NCBI GenBank assembly: GCA_017550445.1
Contig: JAFZOV010000068.1
Coordinates: 1-30,142 of the forward strand
Length of the DNA stretch: 30,142 nucleotides
Direction of reading: 5' to 3'
Origin: Fibrobacter sp.
GTDB taxonomy: Bacteria; Fibrobacterota; Fibrobacteria; Fibrobacterales; Fibrobacteraceae
Position numbers and translations under genes: made by a program. Positions 6,047 through 14,078 of this stretch are shown here, in pieces (the first letter of the stretch is position 1; every line of letters starts with the position of its first letter). The notes beneath the pieces were generated by a model. That model saw only the letters and a list, made by a program, of their open reading frames with translations. It did no database searches and was not told the DNA's origin.

Positions 6047-7021
6047 TTAGTCCTTTACACAACGGACAGAAAACCCGAAGTTTTTGCTGCAGTTGCCCAG
6101 GTACGCATCGCTGCCGTTGTAGCGCAAGTGCATGCTGTACGCGTCGGTGCTATTGTCCTCAGTAGAACTCCAGAAGGTCGTTTCGCGGCCCTCGCCGTAA
6201 CTCTCATTGATGAGCCTGTAGCCAGCAGGCAACGCAGCAAAGGAATAGGCGTAGGCCTCGACGAAAGCCCCGGAATAGGCAATCCACCCTGTCATGGCCT
6301 TGAGGGCCCAGCCCGCAACGTTGGAGTTGCTGAATTCCGTAATGCCTGCGTCCACAGCCACAACCAGGGCCTGCCATTCCTCCTTGCTGGGCAGGTGCCA
6401 GCCCTGGGGGCATACGCCGCGGATATTTCCCACAGGCAGGTTGCATTCGTAACCATTGCCGCATTCATCTTCGGTCTTACCCACCGCCACAGTCCAGGTG
6501 TACAGGCGACCGTACATGGCGCAACAGTCAGGGTAGTCGTCGTAGCAGTAGCTATTGTCCGTTGCATAATTCAGGTTTTCAGCCATCCATACTTCGGAAT
6601 AGTCTATTCCGCGTTCGGCGTCAAAAATCTCGATAGTAGTGGTTCTGTAGGTCCGCCCATCACGCAGATCCGTCAGAGTGTTCTTAGCGGCATCGTAAAC
6701 ACTCTTGTCTTCTCCGGTGTTGAACGACGAAGACTTTCCCGAACTTGACGAAACACCATCCGATTCGGTGCTACAACTCGACCCAATATCCTTTGAACTA
6801 CTGCTAGACTTATCCTTCTCGCTGGAACTAGAATGTTTCGCATCGCCCTGGGTGTCGCTGGACGAAGACTTCGCCTTTTCGCTGCTGGACGAGCCGCGCT
6901 CTATCGAAGAAGACGATTCGACGCCCGGTTCGTCATTCGACCCTGCAGACGCCGACGAACTGTCATCGCACCCGACAACAGCAAACGCCACCAAACCCAT
7001 CGCCACAAGAAACTTTTTCAT
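6047..7021 (-). CDS. FISUMP-domain lipoprotein (paralogue D)
   Basis: A 324-aa predicted lipoprotein. The signal peptide MKKFLVAMGLVAFAVVGC ends in a VVGC lipobox, followed by DDSSSASAGSNDEPG as in paralogue C. A Ser/Lys-rich linker (about 30-115) follows. The FISUMP domain (about 118-324) shows TDLRDGRTYRTTTIE, an insertion before WMAENLNYATD, GRLYTWTVAVGKTEDECG, GVCPQGWHLPS, and GFSVRCVKD at the end. I start it at the ATG 7019-7021, with CGGAGG just upstream as in paralogue C; the longer open frame adds 11 residues with no signal-peptide character. Its 5' leader also matches that of C. Confidence 0.9.
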   Translation of the reverse strand: MKKFLVAMGLVAFAVVGCDDSSSASAGSNDEPGVESSSSIERGSSSSEKAKSSSSDTQGDAKHSSSSEKDKSSSSSKDIGSSCSTESDGVSSSSGKSSSFNTGEDKSVYDAAKNTLTDLRDGRTYRTTTIEIFDAERGIDYSEVWMAENLNYATDNSYCYDDYPDCCAMYGRLYTWTVAVGKTEDECGNGYECNLPVGNIRGVCPQGWHLPSKEEWQALVVAVDAGITEFSNSNVAGWALKAMTGWIAYSGAFVEAYAYSFAALPAGYRLINESYGEGRETTFWSSTEDNSTDAYSMHLRYNGSDAYLGNCSKNFGFSVRCVKD

Positions 7022-7058
7022 AAGACCTCCGATAACCCGATATAATAAATCCACACCA

Positions 7059-7073
7059 AATGTAATTTATTTT
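7059..7073 (-). promoter_or_regulatory. Shared promoter-like box upstream of paralogue D
   Basis: The minus strand reads AAAATAAATTACATT, nearly identical to the boxes upstream of paralogues A and C. Position relative to the ATG is also conserved. Confidence 0.35.
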
Positions 7074-7131
7074 CTCTCCAAAACACCAAAAGGAAATGTT
7101 TTTCCTATACTTTACTCCAAACGGGGGTTAC

Positions 7132-7464
7132 ATGCTCAACTACATTTTCTTGATTCTAGCCATTGTCATGGAGGCGGCAGGAACGACGCTTCTCAAATTT
7201 TCGGAACAGTTCACGAAACTGGTTCCGAGCATTTTTTCGCTTTTGTGCTACGTTGCGTCGCTGTACTTGCTCAGCCTTTGCCTGCGCACCATCCCCATCG
7301 GCATCGCGTACGCCACCTGGTCGGCACTCGGCATTGCGCTCATCACACTGAGTGGCATCTTCTTTTTCAAGCAGACGCCCGACTTAGGCGCCATTATTGG
7401 ACTTTTGCTAATCATCAGTGGTGTCGCCGTGCTGAATCTGTTCTCCAAGATGGATATTCACTAA
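7132..7464 (+). CDS. Small multidrug resistance (SMR/EmrE-like) transporter
   Basis: A 110-aa inner-membrane protein with four predicted membrane helices. It aligns closely by eye with EmrE: AIVMEAAGTTLLKFSEQFT matches the helix 1 region with the essential Glu14 (E in VMEAAGTT), and IPIGIAYATWSALGIALI and IIGLLLIISGVAVLN match helices 3 and 4. SMR proteins work as dimers that exchange protons for cationic drugs or, in some subtypes, guanidinium. The start ATG has CGGGGG upstream (spacing 5); a longer frame adds 12 residues that overlap the intergenic leader. A GNAT acetyltransferase gene starts 2 nt after its stop. Confidence 0.9.
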   Translation: MLNYIFLILAIVMEAAGTTLLKFSEQFTKLVPSIFSLLCYVASLYLLSLCLRTIPIGIAYATWSALGIALITLSGIFFFKQTPDLGAIIGLLLIISGVAVLNLFSKMDIH

Positions 7465-7466
7465 AC

Positions 7467-8009
7467 ATGCTCCAAATCTATGAAGTAACAAAAGATTCCC
7501 CGTGGTTGCCGCAGGTGAAGGCGCTGTACGAGTCGGCATTTCCAGCAAATGAACGAATTCCAATGAAGCAGTTGCTGGACAACAAGATTCAGCGGGAATT
7601 TTTTGCATTCGTAGATACAATCGATGGCGCCCCCACATTCTGCGGATTTTCGAATTCGATTACACAGGGTACAATCACCAACATCGTCTATTTTGCGGTG
7701 AAGCCCAAGTTACGCTGTCGCGGTTACGGCTCAAAGATTCTGAAAAATATCCGCGAAAAGCACCCCGAAACCCGCTTGGTGGTTGACATTGAGGTCGAAG
7801 AAGATTCCAAAGACGCCAAGGAGCTAGAACTCCGCGAGCGCCGGCACAATTTTTACTTACGCAATGGATTTGGCGCCGTCCCTGTAGATTACCACTGGCA
7901 AGGCGAACATTACCGTTTGCTCACCGCAGGCGGAACCGTCACCGAAAAAGAATTCCGCGATTTCTGGAAAGAAGTCCTCAAGAACATTCCCGGCGCCAAA
8001 TACCCGTAA
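7467..8009 (+). CDS. GNAT-family N-acetyltransferase
   Basis: A 180-aa protein with the GNAT fold. It begins MLQIYEVTKDSPWLPQVKAL, and the acetyl-CoA loop is visible as RCRGYGSKIL (R-x-x-G-x-G/A), preceded by the beta strand IVYFAVKP and followed by the C-terminal FYLRNGF segment. The substrate is unknown; position next to an SMR exporter hints at detoxification of an amine, which is inference. The ATG follows the transporter stop by two bases, so translation is likely coupled; the only Shine-Dalgarno-like bases are within the transporter 3' end. It converges on paralogue E with 3 nt between stop codons. Confidence 0.85.
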   Translation: MLQIYEVTKDSPWLPQVKALYESAFPANERIPMKQLLDNKIQREFFAFVDTIDGAPTFCGFSNSITQGTITNIVYFAVKPKLRCRGYGSKILKNIREKHPETRLVVDIEVEEDSKDAKELELRERRHNFYLRNGFGAVPVDYHWQGEHYRLLTAGGTVTEKEFRDFWKEVLKNIPGAKYP

Positions 8010-8012
8010 AAG

Positions 8013-8822
8013 CTAGTCCTTTACGCAACGAACAGAACTCATAAGACTCTTTTTGTGAGCTCCCAGATATGCAGCATCTTTATCATATTGCGAGCTATTG
8101 TAGTAAAAGGTCATGCGGCAACCGTTGTTGCTACCGAATTCCGTAGAACTCCAGAAGTACGCGTTGTGATCCTCTTTATTATTTCTCGCTCCGCCAGCGG
8201 AAACCGCCGAGAACCCGAATGCATCCGTTCCATCGTCACTACTGTACCAACCTGTCTGGGACTTAAGGGCCTTGCCTGCGGTCGTTTGCCCGCCAACAGT
8301 GTTGAACAGGGTCTTCAACTCAGGATTAGTGGGCAAGTGCCAACCTTCCGGGCAAACACCCTGCACATTACCCTCACCCAAGTCGCATTCGTGCCCTTCG
8401 CCACAGGCACTTTCCGCTTTGCCAACTGCCGCAACCCAGGTATAAAGGCGGCCATACCTGGCACAACCGCCAGCGGTGTTGCCGTTACAAGAACTACCTT
8501 CGGCAGAGGCATAGTTCAAGTTTTCTGCCATCCATACTTGATCGCCAATCGTCACCGTTCTATAGACTTGACCATCACGTTCATCCGTCATGGAACCATA
8601 GTCAATATCAGGATTAAACATTTCTTCTTTCTGTTCGACTGCAAAAGACAAATCTTCGCCCTGTTCAGCCGTTTCTACAGAAGATTTCTCATCGGAATCA
8701 TCGCTAGAAATTGTCGGTGTAGAACACGCGGCAAAGAATACAGTGAACAGGAGAATGGAGAAAGAAATAACAGCTTTCAACTTCTGCAAGTTCGCAGTGA
8801 TATGTTTTTTCCAATTCTTCAT
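8013..8822 (-). CDS. FISUMP-domain lipoprotein, short-linker form (paralogue E)
   Basis: A 269-aa predicted lipoprotein. The signal region MKNWKKHITANLQKLKAVIS continues to LLFTVFFAAC (lipobox FAAC), then STPTISSDDSDE, as in paralogues F and G. Unlike its relatives it has almost no poly-Ser linker; an acidic stretch (VETAEQGEDLSFAVEQKEE) replaces it. The FISUMP domain (about 68-269) shows DERDGQVYRTVTIG, WMAENLNYASAEG, GRLYTWVAAVGKAE, GVCPEGWHLPT and SSVRCVKD. I used the second ATG because GGGGA lies 6 nt before it; the first would sit on the Shine-Dalgarno. Confidence 0.9.
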   Translation of the reverse strand: MKNWKKHITANLQKLKAVISFSILLFTVFFAACSTPTISSDDSDEKSSVETAEQGEDLSFAVEQKEEMFNPDIDYGSMTDERDGQVYRTVTIGDQVWMAENLNYASAEGSSCNGNTAGGCARYGRLYTWVAAVGKAESACGEGHECDLGEGNVQGVCPEGWHLPTNPELKTLFNTVGGQTTAGKALKSQTGWYSSDDGTDAFGFSAVSAGGARNNKEDHNAYFWSSTEFGSNNGCRMTFYYNSSQYDKDAAYLGAHKKSLMSSVRCVKD

Positions 8823-8889
8823 AGACATCCCCTAATTTACTTGTCTACTACGCAAAGAAATTACATTATTCGCATCAGTTTTGCAACAA
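8823..8889 (-). repeat. Duplicated 67-bp spacer, copy 1 (between paralogues F and E)
   Basis: This spacer is the same length as the one at 9874-9940 and differs at only a few positions. The similarity continues into the 5' coding end of E and the 3' end of F. It carries the presumed promoter and Shine-Dalgarno of E. Confidence 0.85.
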
Positions 8890-9873
8890 TCAATCCTTTA
8901 CGCAACGAACTGAAAATCCGAGAGCCTTGACATAGCCATCCAGGAACGCCTCATCATCATCGGAGTTCAATACCATGTTGCAGGCGCCATAGCCATCGTT
9001 CTCAGAGGCACTCCAAAAGTACGCATGGTAGCTGTCATAGCTAAAGTCGCCATAGTAGTCACTGAAACCAACTGGCAACGCGAAAAAGCCAAAAGCATCC
9101 GAACCATTCCCGTTACTATACCAGCCACTCTGCGTCTTGAGTTCCTTACCTGCCGTAGATTGACCACCCACAGCCTTAAACAGGGCTTTCCATTCAGTTT
9201 CTGTCGGCAAATGCCAGCCTTTGGGGCAGAGGCCCTGAACAGGCAAGGTTGGCAAGCATTTCGAATCGTATCCGCAGCCAGTCTTTACAGAATCCATGGC
9301 CGCAGCCCAGGTGTAAAGGCGACCGGCTACTTCGCAATTCTTGGATTCATCATTGTAACACCAAGACCAATCATATTTATCCTCACCTGAACCTCCCTGA
9401 CCAGGGTCAAAGTTCAGGTTCTCCGCCATCCAAGTTTGGTCGCCAATTTCTACGATCTTGTAAACCTTGCCATCACGATCATCGGTCATAGTTCCGTAAT
9501 CAATATCAGGATTAAACCGGCATTCCTTCGGCACATCCCAACTCCAGCCCGTTTTTCCATCCAGAAGAGCAGAGCAATCTACCTTGCCCGAAGAGCTGCT
9601 ACGTGATCCAGACTGTTCTACCGAGCTGCTCGACTTCGCATTCTTTTTGGACGAACTCGACTGACCGTCCCCGTTGCCTTCGTTTATGCTCGAAGAAGAC
9701 ACGTTATCGTCCTGTATTGTTCTTCTCGAAAAATTATTTTCATCGGAATCGTCACTAGATATAGTCGGCGTAGAACACGCAGCAAAGAATACAGTGAACA
9801 GAAGAATGGTGAAAGAAATAATAGCTTTCAACTTCTGCAAGTTCGCAGTGATATGTTTTTTTCCGTTATTCAT
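8890..9873 (-). CDS. FISUMP-domain lipoprotein (paralogue F)
   Basis: A 327-aa predicted lipoprotein. The signal region MNNGKKHITANLQKLKAIIS continues to LLFTVFFAAC, then STPTISSDDSDEN. The Ser-rich linker (about 55-105) has the usual SSSS blocks. A short Cys segment (DCSALLDGKTGWSWDVPKE) precedes the FISUMP domain (about 120-327), which shows DDRDGKVYKIVEIG, WMAENLNFDPGQGGSG, WSWCYND, GRLYTWAAAMDS, GLCPKGWHLPT and GFSVRCVKD. Its domain core is closest to paralogue A, though its N-terminus groups with E and G. The start was set at the ATG with GGGGA 6 nt upstream, dropping an 11-residue extension. Confidence 0.9.
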   Translation of the reverse strand: MNNGKKHITANLQKLKAIISFTILLFTVFFAACSTPTISSDDSDENNFSRRTIQDDNVSSSSINEGNGDGQSSSSKKNAKSSSSVEQSGSRSSSSGKVDCSALLDGKTGWSWDVPKECRFNPDIDYGTMTDDRDGKVYKIVEIGDQTWMAENLNFDPGQGGSGEDKYDWSWCYNDESKNCEVAGRLYTWAAAMDSVKTGCGYDSKCLPTLPVQGLCPKGWHLPTETEWKALFKAVGGQSTAGKELKTQSGWYSNGNGSDAFGFFALPVGFSDYYGDFSYDSYHAYFWSASENDGYGACNMVLNSDDDEAFLDGYVKALGFSVRCVKD

Positions 9874-9940
9874 AGACATCCCCTTATTTACTTGTCTACT
9901 ATGCAAAGGAATTACATTATTCGCATCAGTTTTGCAACAA
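9874..9940 (-). repeat. Duplicated 67-bp spacer, copy 2 (between paralogues G and F)
   Basis: Partner of the spacer at 8823-8889, same length with few substitutions. Together they mark a tandem duplication with a unit of about 1.05 kb. Confidence 0.85.
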
Positions 9941-10888
9941 TCAGTCCTTTATGCAACGAACTGAAAGGGCATAGTGTTTGTGGTTAAAACTCAGGTACCC
10001 CCTGTTGCTGCCATAGCTCAAGCTCATGTGATAAGCATAGTCGTCATCGACCTGTGTAGCACTCCAGAAGTATGCACGATAGCCGACAGCCTCGTAGAAT
10101 TCGCCACCGTAATCTCTATCGCCAGCAGGCAGTGCGGAAAAACCTACACCGTCCGTACCGTTGCCACCTTCATACCATCCTATCTGAGACTTAAGAACCT
10201 TGCCCGCATTATCATGGCCTCCAATTTCATCAAACTGGGCGTTCCATTCCGTAGTATCAGGCAAATGCCAGCCATCGGGGCAAACACCCTGCACATTATG
10301 CGAGCCCAAGTCGCAACCGTGACCATAGCCACACTCATCCTCAGACTTTCCCACGACTTTGGCCCAGGTGTAGAGATTACCATAAACAGAACAATCTCCT
10401 TCTGTCATTCCGATTCCGCCACCGCACCAACTATCTTCCGTCTTGTAGTTCAAATTCTCAGCCATCCACCATTGATTGCCAATTTTTACAGTCTTGTAAA
10501 TCTGACCGTCGCGATCGTCTGTCAACTCTCCATATTCACAATTATCTTCTGTTTCCGTCTTGCAGGGCGTCGCCAACATTATACCGCTAGATGAAATTGC
10601 TGTAGCCGAAGAGGAAAATGCTTCTGTAGGTCCAACCTTTTCACTTGACGAACTCATTTTTTCCATCATTTCCGACTTTACCGAACTCGACGATTCTTTA
10701 GTATCACTATCTTCTTTCGATGACGAAGACTTGACCTTTTCTCTATTATATTTTTCATCGGAATCATCGCTAGAAATTGTCGGCGTAGAACACGCGGTAA
10801 AAAAAGCTATAATCAGGAGCAGAGAATATGAGAATGCTGCGTTTACTTTTCGCAAGTTAGCAACGATGTATTTTTTTTCGTTATTCAT
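9941..10888 (-). CDS. FISUMP-domain lipoprotein (paralogue G)
   Basis: A 315-aa predicted lipoprotein. The signal region MNNEKKYIVANLRKVNAAFS continues to LLLIIAFFTAC (lipobox FTAC), then STPTISSDDSDEK. A Lys/Ser/Glu linker spans about 45-100. The FISUMP domain (about 105-315) contains LATPC, DNCEY, TDDRDGQIYKTVKIG, QWWMAENLNYKTED, GNLYTWAKVVGKSEDECG, GVCPDGWHLPD and ALSVRCIKD. The region LATPC to NLNY is closest to paralogue B. The open frame extends 144 codons upstream through the divergent intergenic region; the ATG with GGAGG 5 nt upstream is clearly the real start. Confidence 0.9.
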   Translation of the reverse strand: MNNEKKYIVANLRKVNAAFSYSLLLIIAFFTACSTPTISSDDSDEKYNREKVKSSSSKEDSDTKESSSSVKSEMMEKMSSSSEKVGPTEAFSSSATAISSSGIMLATPCKTETEDNCEYGELTDDRDGQIYKTVKIGNQWWMAENLNYKTEDSWCGGGIGMTEGDCSVYGNLYTWAKVVGKSEDECGYGHGCDLGSHNVQGVCPDGWHLPDTTEWNAQFDEIGGHDNAGKVLKSQIGWYEGGNGTDGVGFSALPAGDRDYGGEFYEAVGYRAYFWSATQVDDDYAYHMSLSYGSNRGYLSFNHKHYALSVRCIKD

Positions 10889-11086
10889 AGGACCTCCCTC
10901 ATATAATCCTACAAGAACCAATCTATAATTTATTTTTACAAAAGCAAGCGAAAACATCCATAAAAAATCGTCAAACACATCAAAATTAAATATCTTGCGC
11001 AGCGAAAACACCGCCCTACAAACACAGAATCCCGTGATGTAAAACATCGATAATTGCATAATTTGCAGGCGATATTGCATATAGTC

Positions 11087-11120
11087 CCTTATCAACCTAT
11101 ATTTCAGATTGATAAGGAGA
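11087..11120 (+). promoter_or_regulatory. Hairpin overlapping the ribosome-binding site of the vWA lipoprotein gene
   Basis: CCTTATCAA (11087-11095) and TTGATAAGG (11109-11117) form a perfect 9-bp inverted repeat with a 13-nt loop. The right arm covers half of the Shine-Dalgarno AAGGAG (11115-11120), so folding could hide it. Confidence 0.55.
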
Positions 11121-11126
11121 CTCCCT

Positions 11127-12590
11127 ATGAAATCCAGATTCCTATTGACAGCAGGTTTTGCGCTCTGCATGTTTTTTGCGGCCTGCAGTAATGACAGCGC
11201 CAACAGCGTCAACGCAGACACGGTTGCTGAAGCCGATGGTGGCAACGGGAAAGCCGCAGATACAACCACCCATAAAAAATCCTCCGTCGAGACCGAAAAC
11301 GGCGCTACATTCGAAACCAAGGGTAGCGGCTACTCCGAAAAAGGATTAGGCGGTTACTTGGATGAAGCTACCGTCATTTACGACTCATACGATGGCGAAG
11401 TCATGATGGCAGGAGCAGTCGATAAAGCCTATCGCGATGTAGCTGTGCCTTCTGCCGCTCCCGGAGATGCCAAAGGGTTCGTTCCTGAAGACGCCTCCAT
11501 TCCTGTAGACTATGAGGATGTCATGCCCCGTGGAGGTGATGACGAATATAACGGCAGGACACACGGCCTGCTCACAGCCTCCGAATGGAATGATCTGGAC
11601 AATTGGAGTTCCTGGACAGAAATCATGTATGGCGAATTTGCCTCCAAGGCTGGCTACTGGGATTTTTCTCCCACGACTCTCGCAGCGGTGCAAGTGGTTG
11701 GCGAAAAAGGCGACGGCATAGCCAACGTTTCCGTAAAGCTATTGAGAGGGGACGACGAGGTATTCGCCACGAAGACCGACAACGCAGGCAAAGCTTACTG
11801 CTGGGTAAACCTGTTTGACGGTAACATCGAAGAAGTCTTTAAAGATGAAGATTTCTCGTTGAAAATCAATGGTAAAGCATCAGAGACTCCTGTAAAGCTC
11901 ACCTCCTTAGGCGACGATTCGCTCAAGGTAAACGTAGTTACAAGCGACGCCAAGCAAGCCGATGCCAAGGCAGACGTAGCCTTTATCGTCGATGCCACCG
12001 GTTCCATGGGTGACGAAATCCGATTCCTGCAATCGGACCTCAAATATATCATAGACAACGTCTATTCGGAGACCAAAGTTGCATTACGCACGGCAGTCGA
12101 ATTCTACCGCGACGAAACCGATGAATATGTCATCCGCGGCAAGGACTTCTCCACCGACGTAACCAACACCCAGGCATTCATCGATGAACAGATGGCAAAC
12201 GGTGGCGGTGACTACCCCGAAGCCGTGCACACCGCACTCGAAGCCTCGTTGCAAAATTTCTCCTGGAACGAATCGGCCCGCGCACGAATCGCTTTCTTGA
12301 TTCTTGACGCCCCCGCACACCACCAGGACGACATCATCGAAAGCCTTCAAAAGTCAATCACCCTCTACGCCAAGAACGGCATCAAGCTTATCCCCGTAGC
12401 GGCAAGCGGTGTAGACAAGGACACAGAATCGATGTTACGTTTCTTTGAGATTATCACGGGCGGCACCTATGTGTTCCTCACTGATGACAGCGGAATAGGG
12501 AACTCTCATATCGAAGCATCCGTAGGTGACCACGAAGTAGAAAAACTTGCCGACTTGATGATTCGACTGATCAAGAAATACGTGGAATAA
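11127..12590 (+). CDS. von Willebrand factor A domain lipoprotein
   Basis: A 487-aa predicted lipoprotein. The signal peptide ends LCMFFAAC with lipidated Cys20, followed by SNDSANS. Residues ~185-270 (GEKGDGIANVSVKL, TKTDNAGKAYCWVN) look like an Ig-like or carboxypeptidase-regulatory beta domain. The vWA domain (about 283-485) starts ADVAFIVDATGSMGDE; DATGS at 289-293 is a MIDAS metal-binding motif of the DxTGS kind. A GGGDYPEAVHTAL motif and FLILDAPAHH complete the core. vWA domains usually bind ligands through a divalent metal; the partner here is unknown. The ATG has AAGGAGA 6 nt upstream. It is divergent from paralogue G and convergent with the DUF4230 gene, 10 nt apart. Confidence 0.85.
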   Translation: MKSRFLLTAGFALCMFFAACSNDSANSVNADTVAEADGGNGKAADTTTHKKSSVETENGATFETKGSGYSEKGLGGYLDEATVIYDSYDGEVMMAGAVDKAYRDVAVPSAAPGDAKGFVPEDASIPVDYEDVMPRGGDDEYNGRTHGLLTASEWNDLDNWSSWTEIMYGEFASKAGYWDFSPTTLAAVQVVGEKGDGIANVSVKLLRGDDEVFATKTDNAGKAYCWVNLFDGNIEEVFKDEDFSLKINGKASETPVKLTSLGDDSLKVNVVTSDAKQADAKADVAFIVDATGSMGDEIRFLQSDLKYIIDNVYSETKVALRTAVEFYRDETDEYVIRGKDFSTDVTNTQAFIDEQMANGGGDYPEAVHTALEASLQNFSWNESARARIAFLILDAPAHHQDDIIESLQKSITLYAKNGIKLIPVAASGVDKDTESMLRFFEIITGGTYVFLTDDSGIGNSHIEASVGDHEVEKLADLMIRLIKKYVE

Positions 12591-12600
12591 AGACCAAAAT

Positions 12601-13263
12601 TTATTCCATTCGAATCTTGTAGCCGTCTTCAGGGTGAATCCAGCCCTGAATGAACGACTTCTTGTAATTCTCGGGATTATCCGTCAGTTTGATGGCCGAG
12701 CCGAGATAAAGCAGAATAATTTTTTTAGCGTGCTCGCGGGCTAGGCGTTTTAGCTCGGAGCCGTTTTCTTCTTCATACTTCTTTTGTTCTGCAATAAAGA
12801 ACTGCTTAAAGTCTTCAAACTTGATGTCGTTGAACCAGCCGCTTTTCTCCCAGAAGACCTGGATGCTTTCAAAATCAATGCTATGGCTCAGGATTTTCGG
12901 TTCGGGCAAATAAATCAGAATCGTCTTCGTAACGGGATCCACATTAATGCCGATATCTTTCAAGTCGTAACCCAGCTTGACATCTCCCTGGTATATCAGC
13001 ATCAGTTCCTTGATAGACTTGTTGATTCGCCAATTCGGCATGTACTTCAAGAGGACCTTTGCATCTTGGTAATTTGCATTTTTCCTGTAATGGTGATGGA
13101 GAGTGGCCAGTTCAGAAATTTCGTTTATTTGATGTTCTATGTACGTACTCGTTATTTGGGGGCCTTTGGAATCAGCCTCCATTTTTTTCACGACGAAAAG
13201 GGTCGCCACTACAGTGAGACATAGGAGAATAACAATAGACGCTATTTTTATCACCAATTTCAA
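12601..13263 (-). CDS. DUF4230-type membrane-anchored protein
   Basis: A 220-aa protein with one N-terminal membrane helix (about residues 5-25, IASIVILLCLTVVATLFVV) and a soluble remainder on the outer side of the inner membrane. The body has ISELATLHHHYRKNA, IYQGDVKLGYDL and ILIYLPEPKILSHSID, which fit the DUF4230 pattern; function unknown. The start is a TTG preceded by AAGGAGG at 6 nt, a strong site that decides it; no ATG is available nearby. Charged C-terminal half. No neighbour suggests a pathway. Confidence 0.7.
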   Translation of the reverse strand: MKLVIKIASIVILLCLTVVATLFVVKKMEADSKGPQITSTYIEHQINEISELATLHHHYRKNANYQDAKVLLKYMPNWRINKSIKELMLIYQGDVKLGYDLKDIGINVDPVTKTILIYLPEPKILSHSIDFESIQVFWEKSGWFNDIKFEDFKQFFIAEQKKYEEENGSELKRLAREHAKKIILLYLGSAIKLTDNPENYKKSFIQGWIHPEDGYKIRME

Positions 13264-13340
13264 AGCAGGCCTCCTTAAACAAACTCTCTAACTAAATATA
13301 TTCCCATTTTTGCGAAAAAGTCAATTTTTTACGATTAAGC

Positions 13341-13364
13341 TATATTATGTAGGTCTATAAGGAG
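13341..13364 (+). promoter_or_regulatory. -10-like box and ribosome-binding site of the six-TM gene
   Basis: TATATT at 13341-13346, then AAGGAG at 13359-13364 six bases before the ATG. No clear -35 was found. Confidence 0.35.
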
Positions 13365-13370
13365 AATTAT

Positions 13371-14078
13371 ATGGGCGAAAACAACCAAAAAATTAAAAGC
13401 GCAGAAGAAATAGCCACAAGAAAGGCGAACAAGATTTGGCTGAAAAGAATCCGAGTCTTCGCCGGAGTCCTGGGAATGATGTTGCCCTGGATCGCTATGC
13501 TCGGTGCTTTCATTGTATCAAAGCAGAGCCCAGATATAATCAAAGACGGTTTTTGGAAAGAATTATCCATTTCGGAGACCTATTACGTGACCCCAGCCTT
13601 GGCAGGCATTTTGACAACCGCAGCCGTTATCTTGATGAGCTACAAGGGCTACAACCTGCTCGACCATGCCATCACATCTATCTCAGGTGTATTCGGCATC
13701 TTGATTGTTCTGTTCCCGTGCAGTTGCCCTATGGCCAAAGGCGAAACCTTGGTCGGATTTTTCCAGTTACCCGCATCGACATCGAACACAATCCACTGCA
13801 CGTCGGCTGTCATATTCTTCCTCCTTTTAGCTTTCAACAGCATTTTCTTATTTACCAAAGACGGTGGCGACGAAAAACAGGAACTTACCAAGAACAAGCG
13901 AATCAAGAACATCATCTTTAGAGTCTGCGGAATAGGCATGCTTGGCGGAATGGCTCTTGTTTTCGCATCATTCGACGCTCATATTTTTGTCGCAGAAGCA
14001 ATCGCGCTCACCTTCTTCGGTGTAAGCTGGCTTGTAAAGGGCGAAGTGTTCGGTCTGTTGGCCGATAAGCCGGAATAA
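13371..14078 (+). CDS. Six-TM integral membrane protein of unknown function
   Basis: A 235-aa protein with a short charged cytoplasmic N-terminus and about six hydrophobic segments: ~29-49, 70-92, 100-117, 142-162, 179-200 and 205-225. Features between them include SISETYYVTPALAG before helix 2 and FPCSCPMAKGE after helix 3. The helix pattern and SISExYY motif recall DUF998-like membrane proteins, but I would not assign it. Its stop codon TAA is followed at once by the ATG of the FliB-like gene, so the two are one operon. The start is supported by AAGGAG. Confidence 0.7.
   Translation: MGENNQKIKSAEEIATRKANKIWLKRIRVFAGVLGMMLPWIAMLGAFIVSKQSPDIIKDGFWKELSISETYYVTPALAGILTTAAVILMSYKGYNLLDHAITSISGVFGILIVLFPCSCPMAKGETLVGFFQLPASTSNTIHCTSAVIFFLLLAFNSIFLFTKDGGDEKQELTKNKRIKNIIFRVCGIGMLGGMALVFASFDAHIFVAEAIALTFFGVSWLVKGEVFGLLADKPE

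Noticed and set aside
2400..7100. Integron cassette array (small modules and paralogues as cassettes)
   Set aside because: I looked for attC-type RYYYAAC/GTTRRRY pairs at gene ends and found none convincing, and no integrase is present.
7080..7131. Guanidine riboswitch ahead of the SMR gene
   Set aside because: The leader is only about 110 bp and shares space with a divergent promoter; I could not find the paired ACGR loops of the guanidine-II class.
6705..7466. N-terminal extension of the GNAT frame through the SMR gene and paralogue D
   Set aside because: The frame is open by chance across 254 codons antisense to paralogue D and out of frame with the SMR gene; the GNAT homology starts at the ATG at 7467.
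10889..11320. 144-codon N-terminal extension of paralogue G
   Set aside because: It would cross the divergent promoter region and overlap the vWA gene; the internal ATG has a signal peptide and GGAGG.
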